Assembly: GCA_965219005.1 (NCBI GenBank)
Contig: CBDCMS010000004.1
Span: forward strand, 3,782,001 to 3,846,000
Reading direction: 5' to 3'
DNA: 64,000 bases
From: CAUZIZ01 sp965219005
Lineage (GTDB): Bacteria; Acidobacteriota; UBA6911; RPQK01; JAJDTT01
Program-made: the position numbers and the translations under genes
In this document: piece by piece, positions 27,326 to 35,670 of the stretch
Position numbering within the stretch: position 1 is the stretch's first letter
Layout of the letters: each line of letters starts with the position of its first letter
The notes under the pieces: model-generated
Database searches by the model: none
What the model was told of the DNA's origin: nothing
Seen by the model: the letters and a program-made list of their open reading frames with translations, nothing else

Positions 27326-27426
27326 CTACGGATTCTCACTCTCTCCTGGTTCCGAAGGGCACTTAATCGTGACAGTGATGCGAGGCAAGGTTTCCATCCT
27401 GAGAACCAGGCACACTGGTGGCACTA

Positions 27427-28428
27427 CTAAAGAGGCAGAAACCGTTCTACTATCTCGGCGGACGCCGTCTTTCCAGCGGCAAGCTCTACTTGACAGCGCT
27501 TCCCAACAGATGCGAATCCACGTTTCAAATAGGCAAAGGCGATTGGGCAATCCAGTCGGGGAGAGAAGACAGCACTGGTGACGCTCCCGATTTCCTTCCC
27601 TTCCTCACCGAGAACCCGGGCGCCGCGCTCCGGAGGCACGCTGTCGTCCAACCTCAATCCCATCAGCAGATTGTTGACGCCACCAATATGGGTGGCCTTG
27701 GCGACCACTTCCTGACCCAGGTAGCAGCCCTTGGTGAGGCTGATCGCCTGATCCAGGCGGGCCTCCATAGGATATCGGCTCTCATCCATATCGACGCCGA
27801 ATCTGGGAATCCAAGCCTCGGTTCGAAGCAGGTTCCAGGCTTCTCCCTCTAGCTCCTGAATGCCCTGGGGAGCTCCCTTCTGCTGGATGGCAGCACGCAC
27901 ATCGGATCCCATCTCCGCCGGGCAAACCAACTCGAAGCCCTCATCGGCGAGATCGGGCCGGCGAATCAGCCAGACCTGCCCACCCACCTTGTTAAGCTGT
28001 TGGATATCAAAGACTTCCCGAGGCAGGGTCTCACCGAACAGATCTCCCAACAGCTGGGGTGACATGGGTCCCTGTAGGGAGAAGTGACTATATCCGGCGG
28101 AAGCATCGGACAGCTCAACCTCCTCCATGATGATGTACTTTTCCAGTTCGCCCAGGGTCTTGTCTAGCAGCGATCGATCGATGTCCAGCAGGAGAAAATC
28201 GGGAAAACGATAGTAGTAGAAATCGGAGACGATCCTGCCTCGCGCCGTCAGAAAGGTTCCGTAGCGCCCCGCGAAGTCGGGAAGACCCTCCACCTCGTTG
28301 CTGATCATCGAGTGGAGGAAGGAAACTCGATCGGAACCGGTGATTTCGAGCTTGCCGCGATCTGACAGGTCGATCAGGCCAACGCCATGAACGACGGCAT
28401 TGTATTGGGCGAGGGTTGCCGCATCCAT
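27427..28428 (-). CDS. ygfZ: YgfZ/GcvT-fold folate-binding protein
   Basis: 333 residues. Folate-dependent helper in iron-sulfur enzyme maintenance, related to the GcvT fold. The diagnostic motif KGCYLGQE (residues 233-240) is intact, with the functional Cys235. FLHSMISNEVEGL, GRIVSDF and EAWIPRFGVDMDESRYP match the family. Followed downstream by the phosphatase gene and preceded by the metal-hydrolase gene 8 bp away, so the minus-strand genes 29150-27427 probably form a unit. Confidence 0.92.
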   Translation of the reverse strand: MDAATLAQYNAVVHGVGLIDLSDRGKLEITGSDRVSFLHSMISNEVEGLPDFAGRYGTFLTARGRIVSDFYYYRFPDFLLLDIDRSLLDKTLGELEKYIIMEEVELSDASAGYSHFSLQGPMSPQLLGDLFGETLPREVFDIQQLNKVGGQVWLIRRPDLADEGFELVCPAEMGSDVRAAIQQKGAPQGIQELEGEAWNLLRTEAWIPRFGVDMDESRYPMEARLDQAISLTKGCYLGQEVVAKATHIGGVNNLLMGLRLDDSVPPERGARVLGEEGKEIGSVTSAVFSPRLDCPIAFAYLKRGFASVGKRCQVELAAGKTASAEIVERFLPL

Positions 28429-28436
28429 GAGGTGTC

Positions 28437-29150
28437 CTATTCCAGCATTTCCCCGGGGGCCATCGCAAGGACCTGGGTTCCGATATCCCGGGTCAGTTCC
28501 CTTAGCTCCTCCGGTGTCCCCCTCAGCAGAGGAAAGGTGGCGTAGTGCATCGGGACCACCTTCTTGGCATTCATGAGACGACAGGCGTAGGCTGCCTCCC
28601 TGGGATCCATGGTGAAATGGTCTCCGATTGGAAAAAAGATGAGCTCAGGCTGATACAGTTCCGCAATGATCTTCATGTCGCCGAAAACACAGGTATCGCC
28701 CGCGTAGTAGATTCGAAAACCGTTCTCGAACTCGAGCACGTACCCGGCCGGCTCACCCCCGTAGACGATAGAGCCGTCGTCGTCCTGAATACCGCTGCTG
28801 TGATGTGCGTCCACCATGGTGACGCGCAGATCATTGATCTGCTGGGTGCCACCCTTGTTCATGGCGTTGACGTTCTCGACGCCTTTGCCCTCCAACCAGA
28901 CCCCAATCTCGAAGTTGCAGCCAATCTGAGGCTGGTGCTGACGGGCCAGGGCAACCGCATCCTGGATGTGGTCGAAGTGTCCGTGGGTGATCAACATCGT
29001 GTCCAGCGACTCGATCTTCTTCAGCTCAGGAGGACAGGCAGGATTCCCCTCCACCCAGGGATCGATCAAGAGCTTGCTACCCCCAGGAGTGGTGAACAGG
29101 AACGTGGAATGCCCGAAATACTGGATGGTCACATCTTGATTCAGCGTCAT
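28437..29150 (-). CDS. UPF0173-type metallo-beta-lactamase-fold hydrolase
   Basis: 237 residues from the ATG at 29150, with AAGGAG upstream; the first 16 residues of the longer frame are not conserved. Zinc motif THGHFDH (His56, His58, Asp60, His61), then DAHHSSG, YAGDTCVFGDM and PMHYATF provide the remaining ligands. This family (UlaG-like) includes lactonases, but the reaction is unknown for most members. Ends 8 bp before ygfZ, on the same strand. Confidence 0.88.
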   Translation of the reverse strand: MTLNQDVTIQYFGHSTFLFTTPGGSKLLIDPWVEGNPACPPELKKIESLDTMLITHGHFDHIQDAVALARQHQPQIGCNFEIGVWLEGKGVENVNAMNKGGTQQINDLRVTMVDAHHSSGIQDDDGSIVYGGEPAGYVLEFENGFRIYYAGDTCVFGDMKIIAELYQPELIFFPIGDHFTMDPREAAYACRLMNAKKVVPMHYATFPLLRGTPEELRELTRDIGTQVLAMAPGEMLE

Positions 29151-29222
29151 GACTCCTTGCCTCTCCTTTCCAGGCACCAATATACTCGACCTTTCCAATC
29201 CAGTAAATTGGCCTGAGAGCTC

Positions 29223-30059
29223 ATGAACAAACTACTCCTCTGGGGAGCCGTTGTTGTCGGCGGACTGATCTTCCTCAAACTCTTCGTTCTCTATCTTGAG
29301 CCTCACGTCGCCTTCTTTCCCATGCGTGGAGAGTATCAGACACCCGATGACTTAGGCATTCCATTCGAGGCGGCCTCCCTGATGACCGATGACGGTGAAA
29401 CCATCCATACCTGGCTGCTGCGACATCCTGATCCCCAAACAGAAGTTCTTTTCTTTCACGGAAACGGCGGGAACCTATCTATCTATCTGGGACTGATTGC
29501 GGAGATGTACCACAGGTCCTTGACGGTCTTTATCTTCGACTACCGTGGGTACGGCCGGAGCAGCGGCTCACCTAGCGAAACCGGGCTCTACCAGGACACC
29601 AGAACTGCCGTCGACCACTTCTGGAAGCACTGCCACACTCCCTCCTCTTCAGTGATCTATTGGGGAAGATCGCTGGGTGGAGCGACTGCGTCCTATGCCA
29701 GCACGCTACGACAGCCCAACGGCCTGATCCTGGAATCAACCTTTCCCGACAAGGCCTCCCTGGCCAAGCACTATCCGGTACTGGGTGCCCTCAGCGTCCT
29801 CTCCCGCTACCGCTTCCCGACCACGGAATTCCTTCGAGAGCTATCCTGTCCGGCGCTCGTGATCCACGGCGACGAGGACGAGATCGTTCCTTTTGTGATG
29901 GGAGAGAAGGTATTCCAGGAGCTCACGGTTGAGAAGTACTTCTATCGGATTTCCGGAGCACGCCACAACGACACCCACAAGTTTGATCCGGAACCCTACT
30001 GGGATCGGATAGCGAACTTCATAGAAGGCATCAAGAATGGACAAGATCCACCTACGTGA
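29223..30059 (+). CDS. Membrane-anchored alpha/beta hydrolase (BEM46/ABHD13-like)
   Basis: 278 residues. One N-terminal membrane segment (about 5-25), then an alpha/beta hydrolase fold: FFHGNGGNLSIY (oxyanion loop), FDYRGYGRSSG, the nucleophile Ser150 in GRSLGGA, an acid in HGDEDEIVP and a histidine in GARHND. The substrate is unknown; relatives are serine hydrolases anchored at membranes. Its 3-prime end overlaps the folB start by 23 bp. Confidence 0.87.
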   Translation: MNKLLLWGAVVVGGLIFLKLFVLYLEPHVAFFPMRGEYQTPDDLGIPFEAASLMTDDGETIHTWLLRHPDPQTEVLFFHGNGGNLSIYLGLIAEMYHRSLTVFIFDYRGYGRSSGSPSETGLYQDTRTAVDHFWKHCHTPSSSVIYWGRSLGGATASYASTLRQPNGLILESTFPDKASLAKHYPVLGALSVLSRYRFPTTEFLRELSCPALVIHGDEDEIVPFVMGEKVFQELTVEKYFYRISGARHNDTHKFDPEPYWDRIANFIEGIKNGQDPPT

Positions 30060-30408
30060 GATTTCGTGCCAGGCGCACATCGGCGTCACCGAAGAGGAAC
30101 GGGCAATAGCACAAAGGATTCTGCTGGACGTGACTCTGCACCTGGACCTGGAAGCGGCCGCACAAACCGACGACCTGGAACAAACCGTTGACTATCGGCA
30201 GCTAGTCGAGGAGGTTCGTCACAGGGTCGCACACGGCACTTATTGTCTGCTCGAAGCCCTGGCCGGCGACGTCTGCGACAGGGTACTCAGAGACAACAGG
30301 ATTTCGAAGGTCAAGGTGAAGGCCTATAAGTTCCCCGAAGTTTTGAGGGGATCGATCAAAGATGTAGCTGTCGAAATGACGCGGAGAGCAGGAGCTCGAG
30401 GGCTTTGA
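30037..30408 (+). CDS. folB: Dihydroneopterin aldolase FolB
   Basis: 123 residues. Cleaves 7,8-dihydroneopterin in folate synthesis. The start IHLREISCQAHIGVTEEER, the DYRQLVEEVRHRVAHGTYCLLEALAGDVC segment and KVKVKAYKFPEVL are typical of FolB, including the substrate-binding glutamate (in LLEALA) and the lysine near the end. It overlaps the hydrolase gene, so it is cotranscribed; no folK or folP is adjacent. Confidence 0.92.
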   Translation: MDKIHLREISCQAHIGVTEEERAIAQRILLDVTLHLDLEAAAQTDDLEQTVDYRQLVEEVRHRVAHGTYCLLEALAGDVCDRVLRDNRISKVKVKAYKFPEVLRGSIKDVAVEMTRRAGARGL

Positions 30409-30492
30409 CATTTTGGAACACCAACAGAACCGGGCCTGTACGTCCAGATTGCTTGGGCAGTCGGGTCAGGGATGAGAGCTAGGAGCAACATC

Positions 30493-31158
30493 ATGAGCAC
30501 CCTCTTTCTTCTGACTCTTCTTTTGTCGCATCTACTCTGTTTCACCAGTATTGTCCCTGCCCAAACGGTTCCGCCCAAATCCGAAGGAGACCTTGCTCTT
30601 TTCGACGGGAACAGTTTCGAGGGCTGGGAGGGGAATCTCGAATGGTTCCGGCTGGAGGCGAGTTCAATCGTTGGCGGCTCGCTTTCCCGGGGGATTCCGC
30701 GCAATGAGTTTCTCTGCACCCAAAGGCAATTCAGAGATTTTGACTTGAAGCTGAAGGTGAAACTGGAAGGGGGCGACGGCAACGCCGGCATCCAGATTCG
30801 CAGCCGCCGTATTCCCGACCATCATGAGGTGACTGGCTATCAAGCGGACATGGGACAGGTCTACTGGGGCGCCCTCTACGACGAGTCCCGGCGTCGAGAG
30901 ATCCTCGCTCAACCTGACCCCGAGGAACTGAATCGGATTTTGAAACGGACTGATTGGAATAGCTACCGTATCCGAGCAGTGGGAAACCGGGTCCAGCTCT
31001 GGCTCAACGGGCATCCAACCGTCGACTATACTGAGAAGAAACCTGGAATCGAGCAGAAAGGCATAATCTGTCTGCAGATCCACAGCGGTCCCCCCAGTGA
31101 AGCCTGGTACCGCGATATCACCCTTATTGAATTACCCCAGATGGAGGATGAGAAATGA
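30493..31158 (+). CDS. DUF1080 secreted protein (3-keto-disaccharide hydrolase-like)
   Basis: 221 residues from the ATG at 30493, with TAGGAG upstream; an ATG at 30472 is less favoured. A signal peptide (MSTLFLLTLLLSHLL, cleavage after VPAQ) leads into a beta-jelly-roll domain: SLFDG-type start (LALFDGNSFEGW), FDLKLKVKLEGGDGNAGIQIRSR, GYQADMG and DWNSYRIRAVGNRVQLWLNG. DUF1080 members include 3-keto-glycoside hydrolases and concanavalin-like binding modules. Coupled by an ATGA overlap to the following RidA-like gene. Confidence 0.85.
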   Translation: MSTLFLLTLLLSHLLCFTSIVPAQTVPPKSEGDLALFDGNSFEGWEGNLEWFRLEASSIVGGSLSRGIPRNEFLCTQRQFRDFDLKLKVKLEGGDGNAGIQIRSRRIPDHHEVTGYQADMGQVYWGALYDESRRREILAQPDPEELNRILKRTDWNSYRIRAVGNRVQLWLNGHPTVDYTEKKPGIEQKGIICLQIHSGPPSEAWYRDITLIELPQMEDEK

Positions 31159-31613
31159 AGCTTGACCGTGCTGCAATTGTCGGACTATTGACCTGCGGAG
31201 TAGTTCTGGGCTGGGCGGCGACTCCTGGCAAGGACTCAAAGCAGTTTCTCAACCCAGGAGGAGAGAAGCCTCCAGGGTATACCGAAGTGGTTTCCTCCCC
31301 TCCGGGTCGTATGATCTTCATATCCGGCCAGGGCGGTACCAATTCAAAAGGGAATCTACCCTCGGACTTCGCCTCTCAGGCCAGAAATACCTTCCTCAAT
31401 ATCCGGCGCGGTCTGGAGCTTGCGGGCGCAAAATTCGAGGATATCGTCAAGATAAACTACTACGTGACCGACATGGCACAAACCTCCAAGCTTCGGGAGG
31501 TGCGGGCTCAATTTCTGAATATGGACGCTCCTCCGGCATCGACGCTGGTGCAGGTGAAGTTGGGCGGCAAATGGCTACTGGAGGTCGAGGCCATCGCAGT
31601 CGTTCCGAACTGA
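31155..31613 (+). CDS. Exported RidA-family (YjgF) protein lacking the catalytic arginine
   Basis: 152 residues; its ATG overlaps the DUF1080 stop. An N-terminal hydrophobic segment (IVGLLTCGVVLGWAATPG) makes it membrane-bound or exported, unusual for RidA proteins. The fold markers are there: MIFISGQGG, NTFLNIRRGLELAGAKFEDIVKINYYVTDM and VEAIAV. Imine deaminase RidA enzymes carry an arginine in a P-x-R-S/T motif; here the place reads PPASTLVQV, so that arginine is missing. It therefore belongs to a non-RidA subgroup and probably does not hydrolyse enamines. Pairing with DUF1080 suggests a role outside the cytoplasm. Confidence 0.82.
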   Translation: MKLDRAAIVGLLTCGVVLGWAATPGKDSKQFLNPGGEKPPGYTEVVSSPPGRMIFISGQGGTNSKGNLPSDFASQARNTFLNIRRGLELAGAKFEDIVKINYYVTDMAQTSKLREVRAQFLNMDAPPASTLVQVKLGGKWLLEVEAIAVVPN

Positions 31614-31673
31614 TTGGCCCTAAGGGCTCGTGCAGGAATAACTTCACATTCTGGCAGCTCATCTTCACACGAT

Positions 31674-33080
31674 CTAATACTCCCGAGCTGTGGTAATACC
31701 CGGTTGCGGAAAGGGGTATTTCCCGTCGGGTCCGAGCTGCAGCGGAGCCTTCGAGTTCAGCGTGAGTTGGTCGACCCCGGGAGCAAACTCGTGGTCGTTC
31801 TTGAGAATGTCGTCCCAGGTAACGATTTGACCCGTGTGAGCCGCCATGCGGCCCATGGACGTCACCAGACTGGCCTCGGCTCCACGCTTCACTTCGTTGA
31901 AGGGCTTATCCCCACGGATGGCCTCGACGAGATCATCCCATTCCAGCTGGTAGGGATTCGGCTCCGGCTGAGGGAAGGACCAGACAGGGTCCTCATCGGT
32001 TTGATTCTGTCCCTTGTAGATGCGGCACAGAGCTGGGATATGACCGCTTGTGGATATCACGGCCGAGCCCATACTCCCATGGGCGTAGCTGGCGAATTCG
32101 TTCCAGCACCTGGGCATCGTCCGACCTTCTAGAAACAACTTGGCGCCATCGGCGAAAGTGTATTCGACCGAGTAGCTGTCGAAGTTCTGATCGATCGAGT
32201 CACCCCGATAGTGGCGACCGCCGGTGGCCTTGGCCCGCACCGGCCAGCCATCCTTCATCCAACAGGACTCATCGATGTTGTGGATCAGGAAATCGCTGTA
32301 GGATCCGCCGCTGGCCCAGAGGAAAGAGTGGAATCTCTTGATCTGGTAAAGCAGCTCGCTGATTCCTTCCGGCTTTGCGCCCGAGAATGCCGAACCGGTT
32401 GGACCAGCCACACGATAGGCCCGCAGCGCGATCAGATCACCGATTTCACCCCCCCGGATGCGATTGTAGAGCTCCCTGCGGGCTCTGCAGTGACGACACA
32501 TCAGCCCCACGCCCACTTTGAGGTTCTTGGCTACTGATTTCCGGCCGAGTGCAAGCATCTTTCGAGTCGAGGGGCCGTCGACCGTGACTGGCTTCTCCAT
32601 GAAGACATTGAGGTCCTTCTCGATGGCATAGCCAAAATGAACCCAGCGAAAGGCTGGGGGCGTCGTAAGGATCGCAATGTCACCGGGCCCGAGAAGACCC
32701 ATCGCCCTTCTGTAGCCGTCAAACCCGACGAATTGGCGATCTCGAGGGACATCGACCAGATCCGAAAACTTTCTTCCATCGCCGGCCTTCGACTCCTCCG
32801 CAATCCTCTCTTTCAGTATCCTGTAGCTTTTTGCCAACCGCTCCTGAAAGACATCCGCCATAGCCACCAACTTGATCGGACCGTTCTTAACTGAAAGGGC
32901 ATTCAGGACAGCTCCCGTCCCGCGGCCACCCGCACCCACCAGAGCCAGTCGGATGGTATTGTCCTCGCCGGCATGCACGTGAGGTATGGCAACTCCGGCA
33001 AGAGCTGAGGTGGCGGCGAAACCGCTGCTCCTCTTCAGAAATTCACGTCTCGATGTACTCTCCTTCGGTTTCTGGTTCAT
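31674..33080 (-). CDS. Tat-exported Gfo/Idh/MocA family oxidoreductase
   Basis: 468 residues. TSRREFLKRSSGF is a twin-arginine signal. The Rossmann motif VGAGGRGTGAV, MADVFQERL and FMEKPVTVDGPSTRKML (EKP motif) define the NAD(P)-dependent sugar oxidoreductase family; GVGLMCRHCRARRELYNRI and SDFLIHNIDESCWMKDGWP follow. Such exported members are abundant in Acidobacteria and Planctomycetes and act on sugars or keto-sugars, probably carrying a tightly bound cofactor. Coupled to ilvD by an ATGA overlap. Confidence 0.9.
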   Translation of the reverse strand: MNQKPKESTSRREFLKRSSGFAATSALAGVAIPHVHAGEDNTIRLALVGAGGRGTGAVLNALSVKNGPIKLVAMADVFQERLAKSYRILKERIAEESKAGDGRKFSDLVDVPRDRQFVGFDGYRRAMGLLGPGDIAILTTPPAFRWVHFGYAIEKDLNVFMEKPVTVDGPSTRKMLALGRKSVAKNLKVGVGLMCRHCRARRELYNRIRGGEIGDLIALRAYRVAGPTGSAFSGAKPEGISELLYQIKRFHSFLWASGGSYSDFLIHNIDESCWMKDGWPVRAKATGGRHYRGDSIDQNFDSYSVEYTFADGAKLFLEGRTMPRCWNEFASYAHGSMGSAVISTSGHIPALCRIYKGQNQTDEDPVWSFPQPEPNPYQLEWDDLVEAIRGDKPFNEVKRGAEASLVTSMGRMAAHTGQIVTWDDILKNDHEFAPGVDQLTLNSKAPLQLGPDGKYPFPQPGITTAREY

Positions 33081-34951
33081 GACAGTCCTCCTCCGTTGCG
33101 GACCTGGTCGAGGTCGCGGACAGCTCCGCGCGCCGCGCTGGTGGTGAGAGCAGCATAGGCCTGAAGGGCCGCTGAGATGTGGCGCCGGCGAGCACGCGGG
33201 CGAAAGGCATTTGGGCCTTGTGCCTCCATCTCGCGGCGTCGCCGGGCCAGCTCCTCTTCAGCGAGGAGCACGTTGATGGATCGATCGGGGATATCTATGC
33301 GAATGATGTCCCCCTCTTCGAGCAGTGCAATGGCGCCTCCCTCGGCTGCCTCGGGAGAGACGTGTCCAATCGACAGGCCACTGGTCCCACCACTGAAACG
33401 TCCATCGGTCAGTAGGGCGCACTTGGCGCCCAGGTGCTTCGACTTCACATAGGAGGTGGGGTAGAGCATTTCCTGCATACCCGGGCCTCCTTTGGGTCCC
33501 TCATAGCGAATCACCACTACATCACCTGGATTCAGTTGATTGTCGAGGATGCTCTCACAAGCTTCCTCCTGGGACTCGAAGATCCGAGCCGGGCCCTCCA
33601 TCACCCAGATGGACTCGTCCACACCCGCGGTCTTGACGATACACCCTTCCTCGGCGAGATTGCCGAACAACACCGCCAGCCCTCCATCCAGGCTGTAGGC
33701 TGAATCCACCGATCGAATACAGCCATCGGCGGAATCGAGATCGGCCGTATTAACATACTTCTCCTGCGAAAAGGCTTCACGGGTCCTCACATTCCCAGGC
33801 GCCACCAGACTGCGACGGCGGGCAAACTCGTCCGAGCTTTCACGCCGCACGTCGTTCTCCTCAATCATGCGGCCCAGCGTCGCCCCGGCTACGGTATTCG
33901 TTTCAATGTTGATCTTCCCCGACCGCTCCAGCTCACCCAAAATGGTTGGAATACCGCCCGCTCGGGCACAATCCTGGATGTGGTACTTGCTGGTCGAAGG
34001 AGCCAGTTTGCAGATACAGGGCACCTGGCGGGACAGCCGGTCGATGTCTGCCATGGTGAAATCTACACCTGCCTCCTGGGCCGTCGCTAGGAGATGAAGA
34101 ACAGTATTGGTCGAACCTCCCATCGCGATGTCCAGCGTCATGGCGTTCTCGAAGGCCTCAAAGGTCGCGATGCTTCGAGGCAGAACGGATTCATCGCCCT
34201 CCAGGTAATAGGCCTTGGCCATCTTGACGATCTGCTTGGAGGCCCGCTCGAAAAGCTTCCAGCGTAGGGCATGGGTCGCCAGAATGGTTCCATTTCCCGG
34301 CAGCGCCAGACCGATCGCCTCGTTGAGACAGTTCATGCTGTTGGCCGTGAACATCCCGGAACAGGACCCACAGGTGGGACAAGCGGCCTCCTCCATCTTC
34401 GCCACTTCTTCATCGCTGATACTATCGTCGCCGGCCGCGATCATGGAATCGACCAGATCGAGTTTGGCGGGACCGGTCGAAAGCAGGGCGGACCCGGCTT
34501 CCATGGGGCCACCGGAAACAAAGATGGTGGGGACATTCACACGCATGGTCGCCAGGAGCATCCCCGGCGTAATCTTGTCGCAGTTGGAGATGCAGATCAT
34601 GGCGTCGGCTTTGTGCGCCTGAACCATGTATTCCACGCTGTCGGCGATCAGCTCCCGACTGGGCAAGGAGTAGAGCATTCCATCGTGGCCCATGGCGATT
34701 CCGTCGTCCACGGCGATCGTGTTGAACTCGACTCCATAGCCCCCACTGGCATCAATGACCTGCTTGACTCTCTGGCCAACCTGGTGGAGGTGGACGTGCC
34801 CCGGGACGACCTGGGTGAAGGAATTGGCGATGGCGATGATGGGTTTTTGGAAATCTTCCGTCTTCATTCCGGTAGCCCGCCAAAGGGCCCGGGCTCCAGC
34901 CATACGGCGCCCCTGAGTCGTGATGCTGCTGCGGAATCCTCGTTCTTGCAT
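33077..34951 (-). CDS. ilvD: Dihydroxy-acid dehydratase
   Basis: 624 residues, with GAGGAGGA upstream of the ATG. It dehydrates dihydroxy-isovalerate and dihydroxy-methylvalerate in branched-chain amino-acid synthesis. Iron-sulfur ligands lie in CISNCDKITPGM and EAACPTCGSCSGMFTANSMNCL. The substrate and metal site residues in VDDGIAMGHDGML and RFSGGTSGLSIGH are intact. It is of the long bacterial type that ends in a partly disordered tail. Dehydratases for sugar acids are close relatives; the coupled oxidoreductase could fit either reading, but length and motifs favour IlvD. Confidence 0.92.
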   Translation of the reverse strand: MQERGFRSSITTQGRRMAGARALWRATGMKTEDFQKPIIAIANSFTQVVPGHVHLHQVGQRVKQVIDASGGYGVEFNTIAVDDGIAMGHDGMLYSLPSRELIADSVEYMVQAHKADAMICISNCDKITPGMLLATMRVNVPTIFVSGGPMEAGSALLSTGPAKLDLVDSMIAAGDDSISDEEVAKMEEAACPTCGSCSGMFTANSMNCLNEAIGLALPGNGTILATHALRWKLFERASKQIVKMAKAYYLEGDESVLPRSIATFEAFENAMTLDIAMGGSTNTVLHLLATAQEAGVDFTMADIDRLSRQVPCICKLAPSTSKYHIQDCARAGGIPTILGELERSGKINIETNTVAGATLGRMIEENDVRRESSDEFARRRSLVAPGNVRTREAFSQEKYVNTADLDSADGCIRSVDSAYSLDGGLAVLFGNLAEEGCIVKTAGVDESIWVMEGPARIFESQEEACESILDNQLNPGDVVVIRYEGPKGGPGMQEMLYPTSYVKSKHLGAKCALLTDGRFSGGTSGLSIGHVSPEAAEGGAIALLEEGDIIRIDIPDRSINVLLAEEELARRRREMEAQGPNAFRPRARRRHISAALQAYAALTTSAARGAVRDLDQVRNGGGLS

Positions 34952-35376
34952 GGGCAGTTCCTCCTCGTCCTGGTCGCCGTTTACTCTATCAGCTGTCCCC
35001 CACTTCCGGTACCGTCGGCGCAGAAGTCAGATGTGCAGTACGACTTATTCCTCTCGCCGGGCGAGTGTATGCCTGCCGATCATCCCAAGCACCAGACAAC
35101 AACAACCTAAGCAACAAGGACTTACGGGTGTACTGTCGAATTGGAATCAAAGCTGCATTGATTCAGGATCCCAAGTCTCCGACCTCGGGAGGGCGCGGCT
35201 GGGATCTTTAATATAAATTGCTCCGCAAGACTGCGGGGTGCGACTCATTCAGATTCCGGCCCGTCCTCCCGAAACATTCCCTGCAGTCCTCACGCTGAGA
35301 TCATTCCTATCGTGCAGACTCTTCGGCTGGGCTCTCATCCCTGCAGATCGGAAAGCAGATGTCTTATGATAGGTCC
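34952..35376. other. ilvD leader region and SRP RNA upstream region
   Basis: About 425 bp without a gene. It must contain the ilvD promoter on the minus strand and the SRP RNA promoter on the plus strand. A TATATT hexamer near 35212 on the minus strand is a possible minus-10. No leader-peptide attenuator or T-box was recognised. Confidence 0.45.
35365..35370 (+). promoter_or_regulatory. Putative minus-10 box of the SRP RNA gene
   Basis: TATGAT ends seven bases before the proposed RNA start at 35377, the right distance for a sigma-70-type minus-10. The region 17 bp further upstream (TGCAGA at 35342-35347) is only weakly like TTGACA. Confidence 0.45.
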
Positions 35377-35670
35377 TGCCGTGCTAGGTGGGGCGTTAGC
35401 GGTGCCCTGATTCCCCGAGAAATCGAGGATGACCCGCAATCCGCTACAGCGGGACTGAACGCTCTGCTGAGGATCTCCTGTTTCAGGACAATCCGTTTCG
35501 CGGGGTAATGCCGAAGGGTTGGGTCCTCCACAACGTGGGTCCGCGAACCTGGTCAGGTCCGGAAGGAAGCAGCCATAAGCGGGATCCCATGTGTGTAGGA
35601 GGAGCGCTCGACCTGAGTTGCTTCTCGAGAGGGACTCTGTTACGGGTATTCGAAGCAGAGTGCGCGGCAC
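35377..35670 (+). ncRNA. ffs: Signal recognition particle RNA, large (Alu-containing) type
   Basis: About 294 nt. The invariant Ffh-binding helix 8 is present: GGTCAGGTCCGGAAGGAAGC followed by AGCC (about 35551-35574), with the GGAA tetraloop. The 5-prime end GTGCTAGGTGGGGCGTTAGC and GGTGCCCTG match the Alu domain of Bacillus scRNA rather than the short E. coli 4.5S RNA. The 5-prime TGCCGTGC (35377-35384) pairs with GCGCGGCA at the 3-prime end (about 35662-35669), closing the long helix. Ends are set from that pairing and are approximate. It would form the SRP with Ffh to target membrane proteins. Confidence 0.93.

Noticed and set aside
34952..35376. Possible T-box or leader-peptide attenuator before ilvD
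   Set aside because: No T-box sequence, no run of branched-chain codons and no terminator hairpin could be identified.
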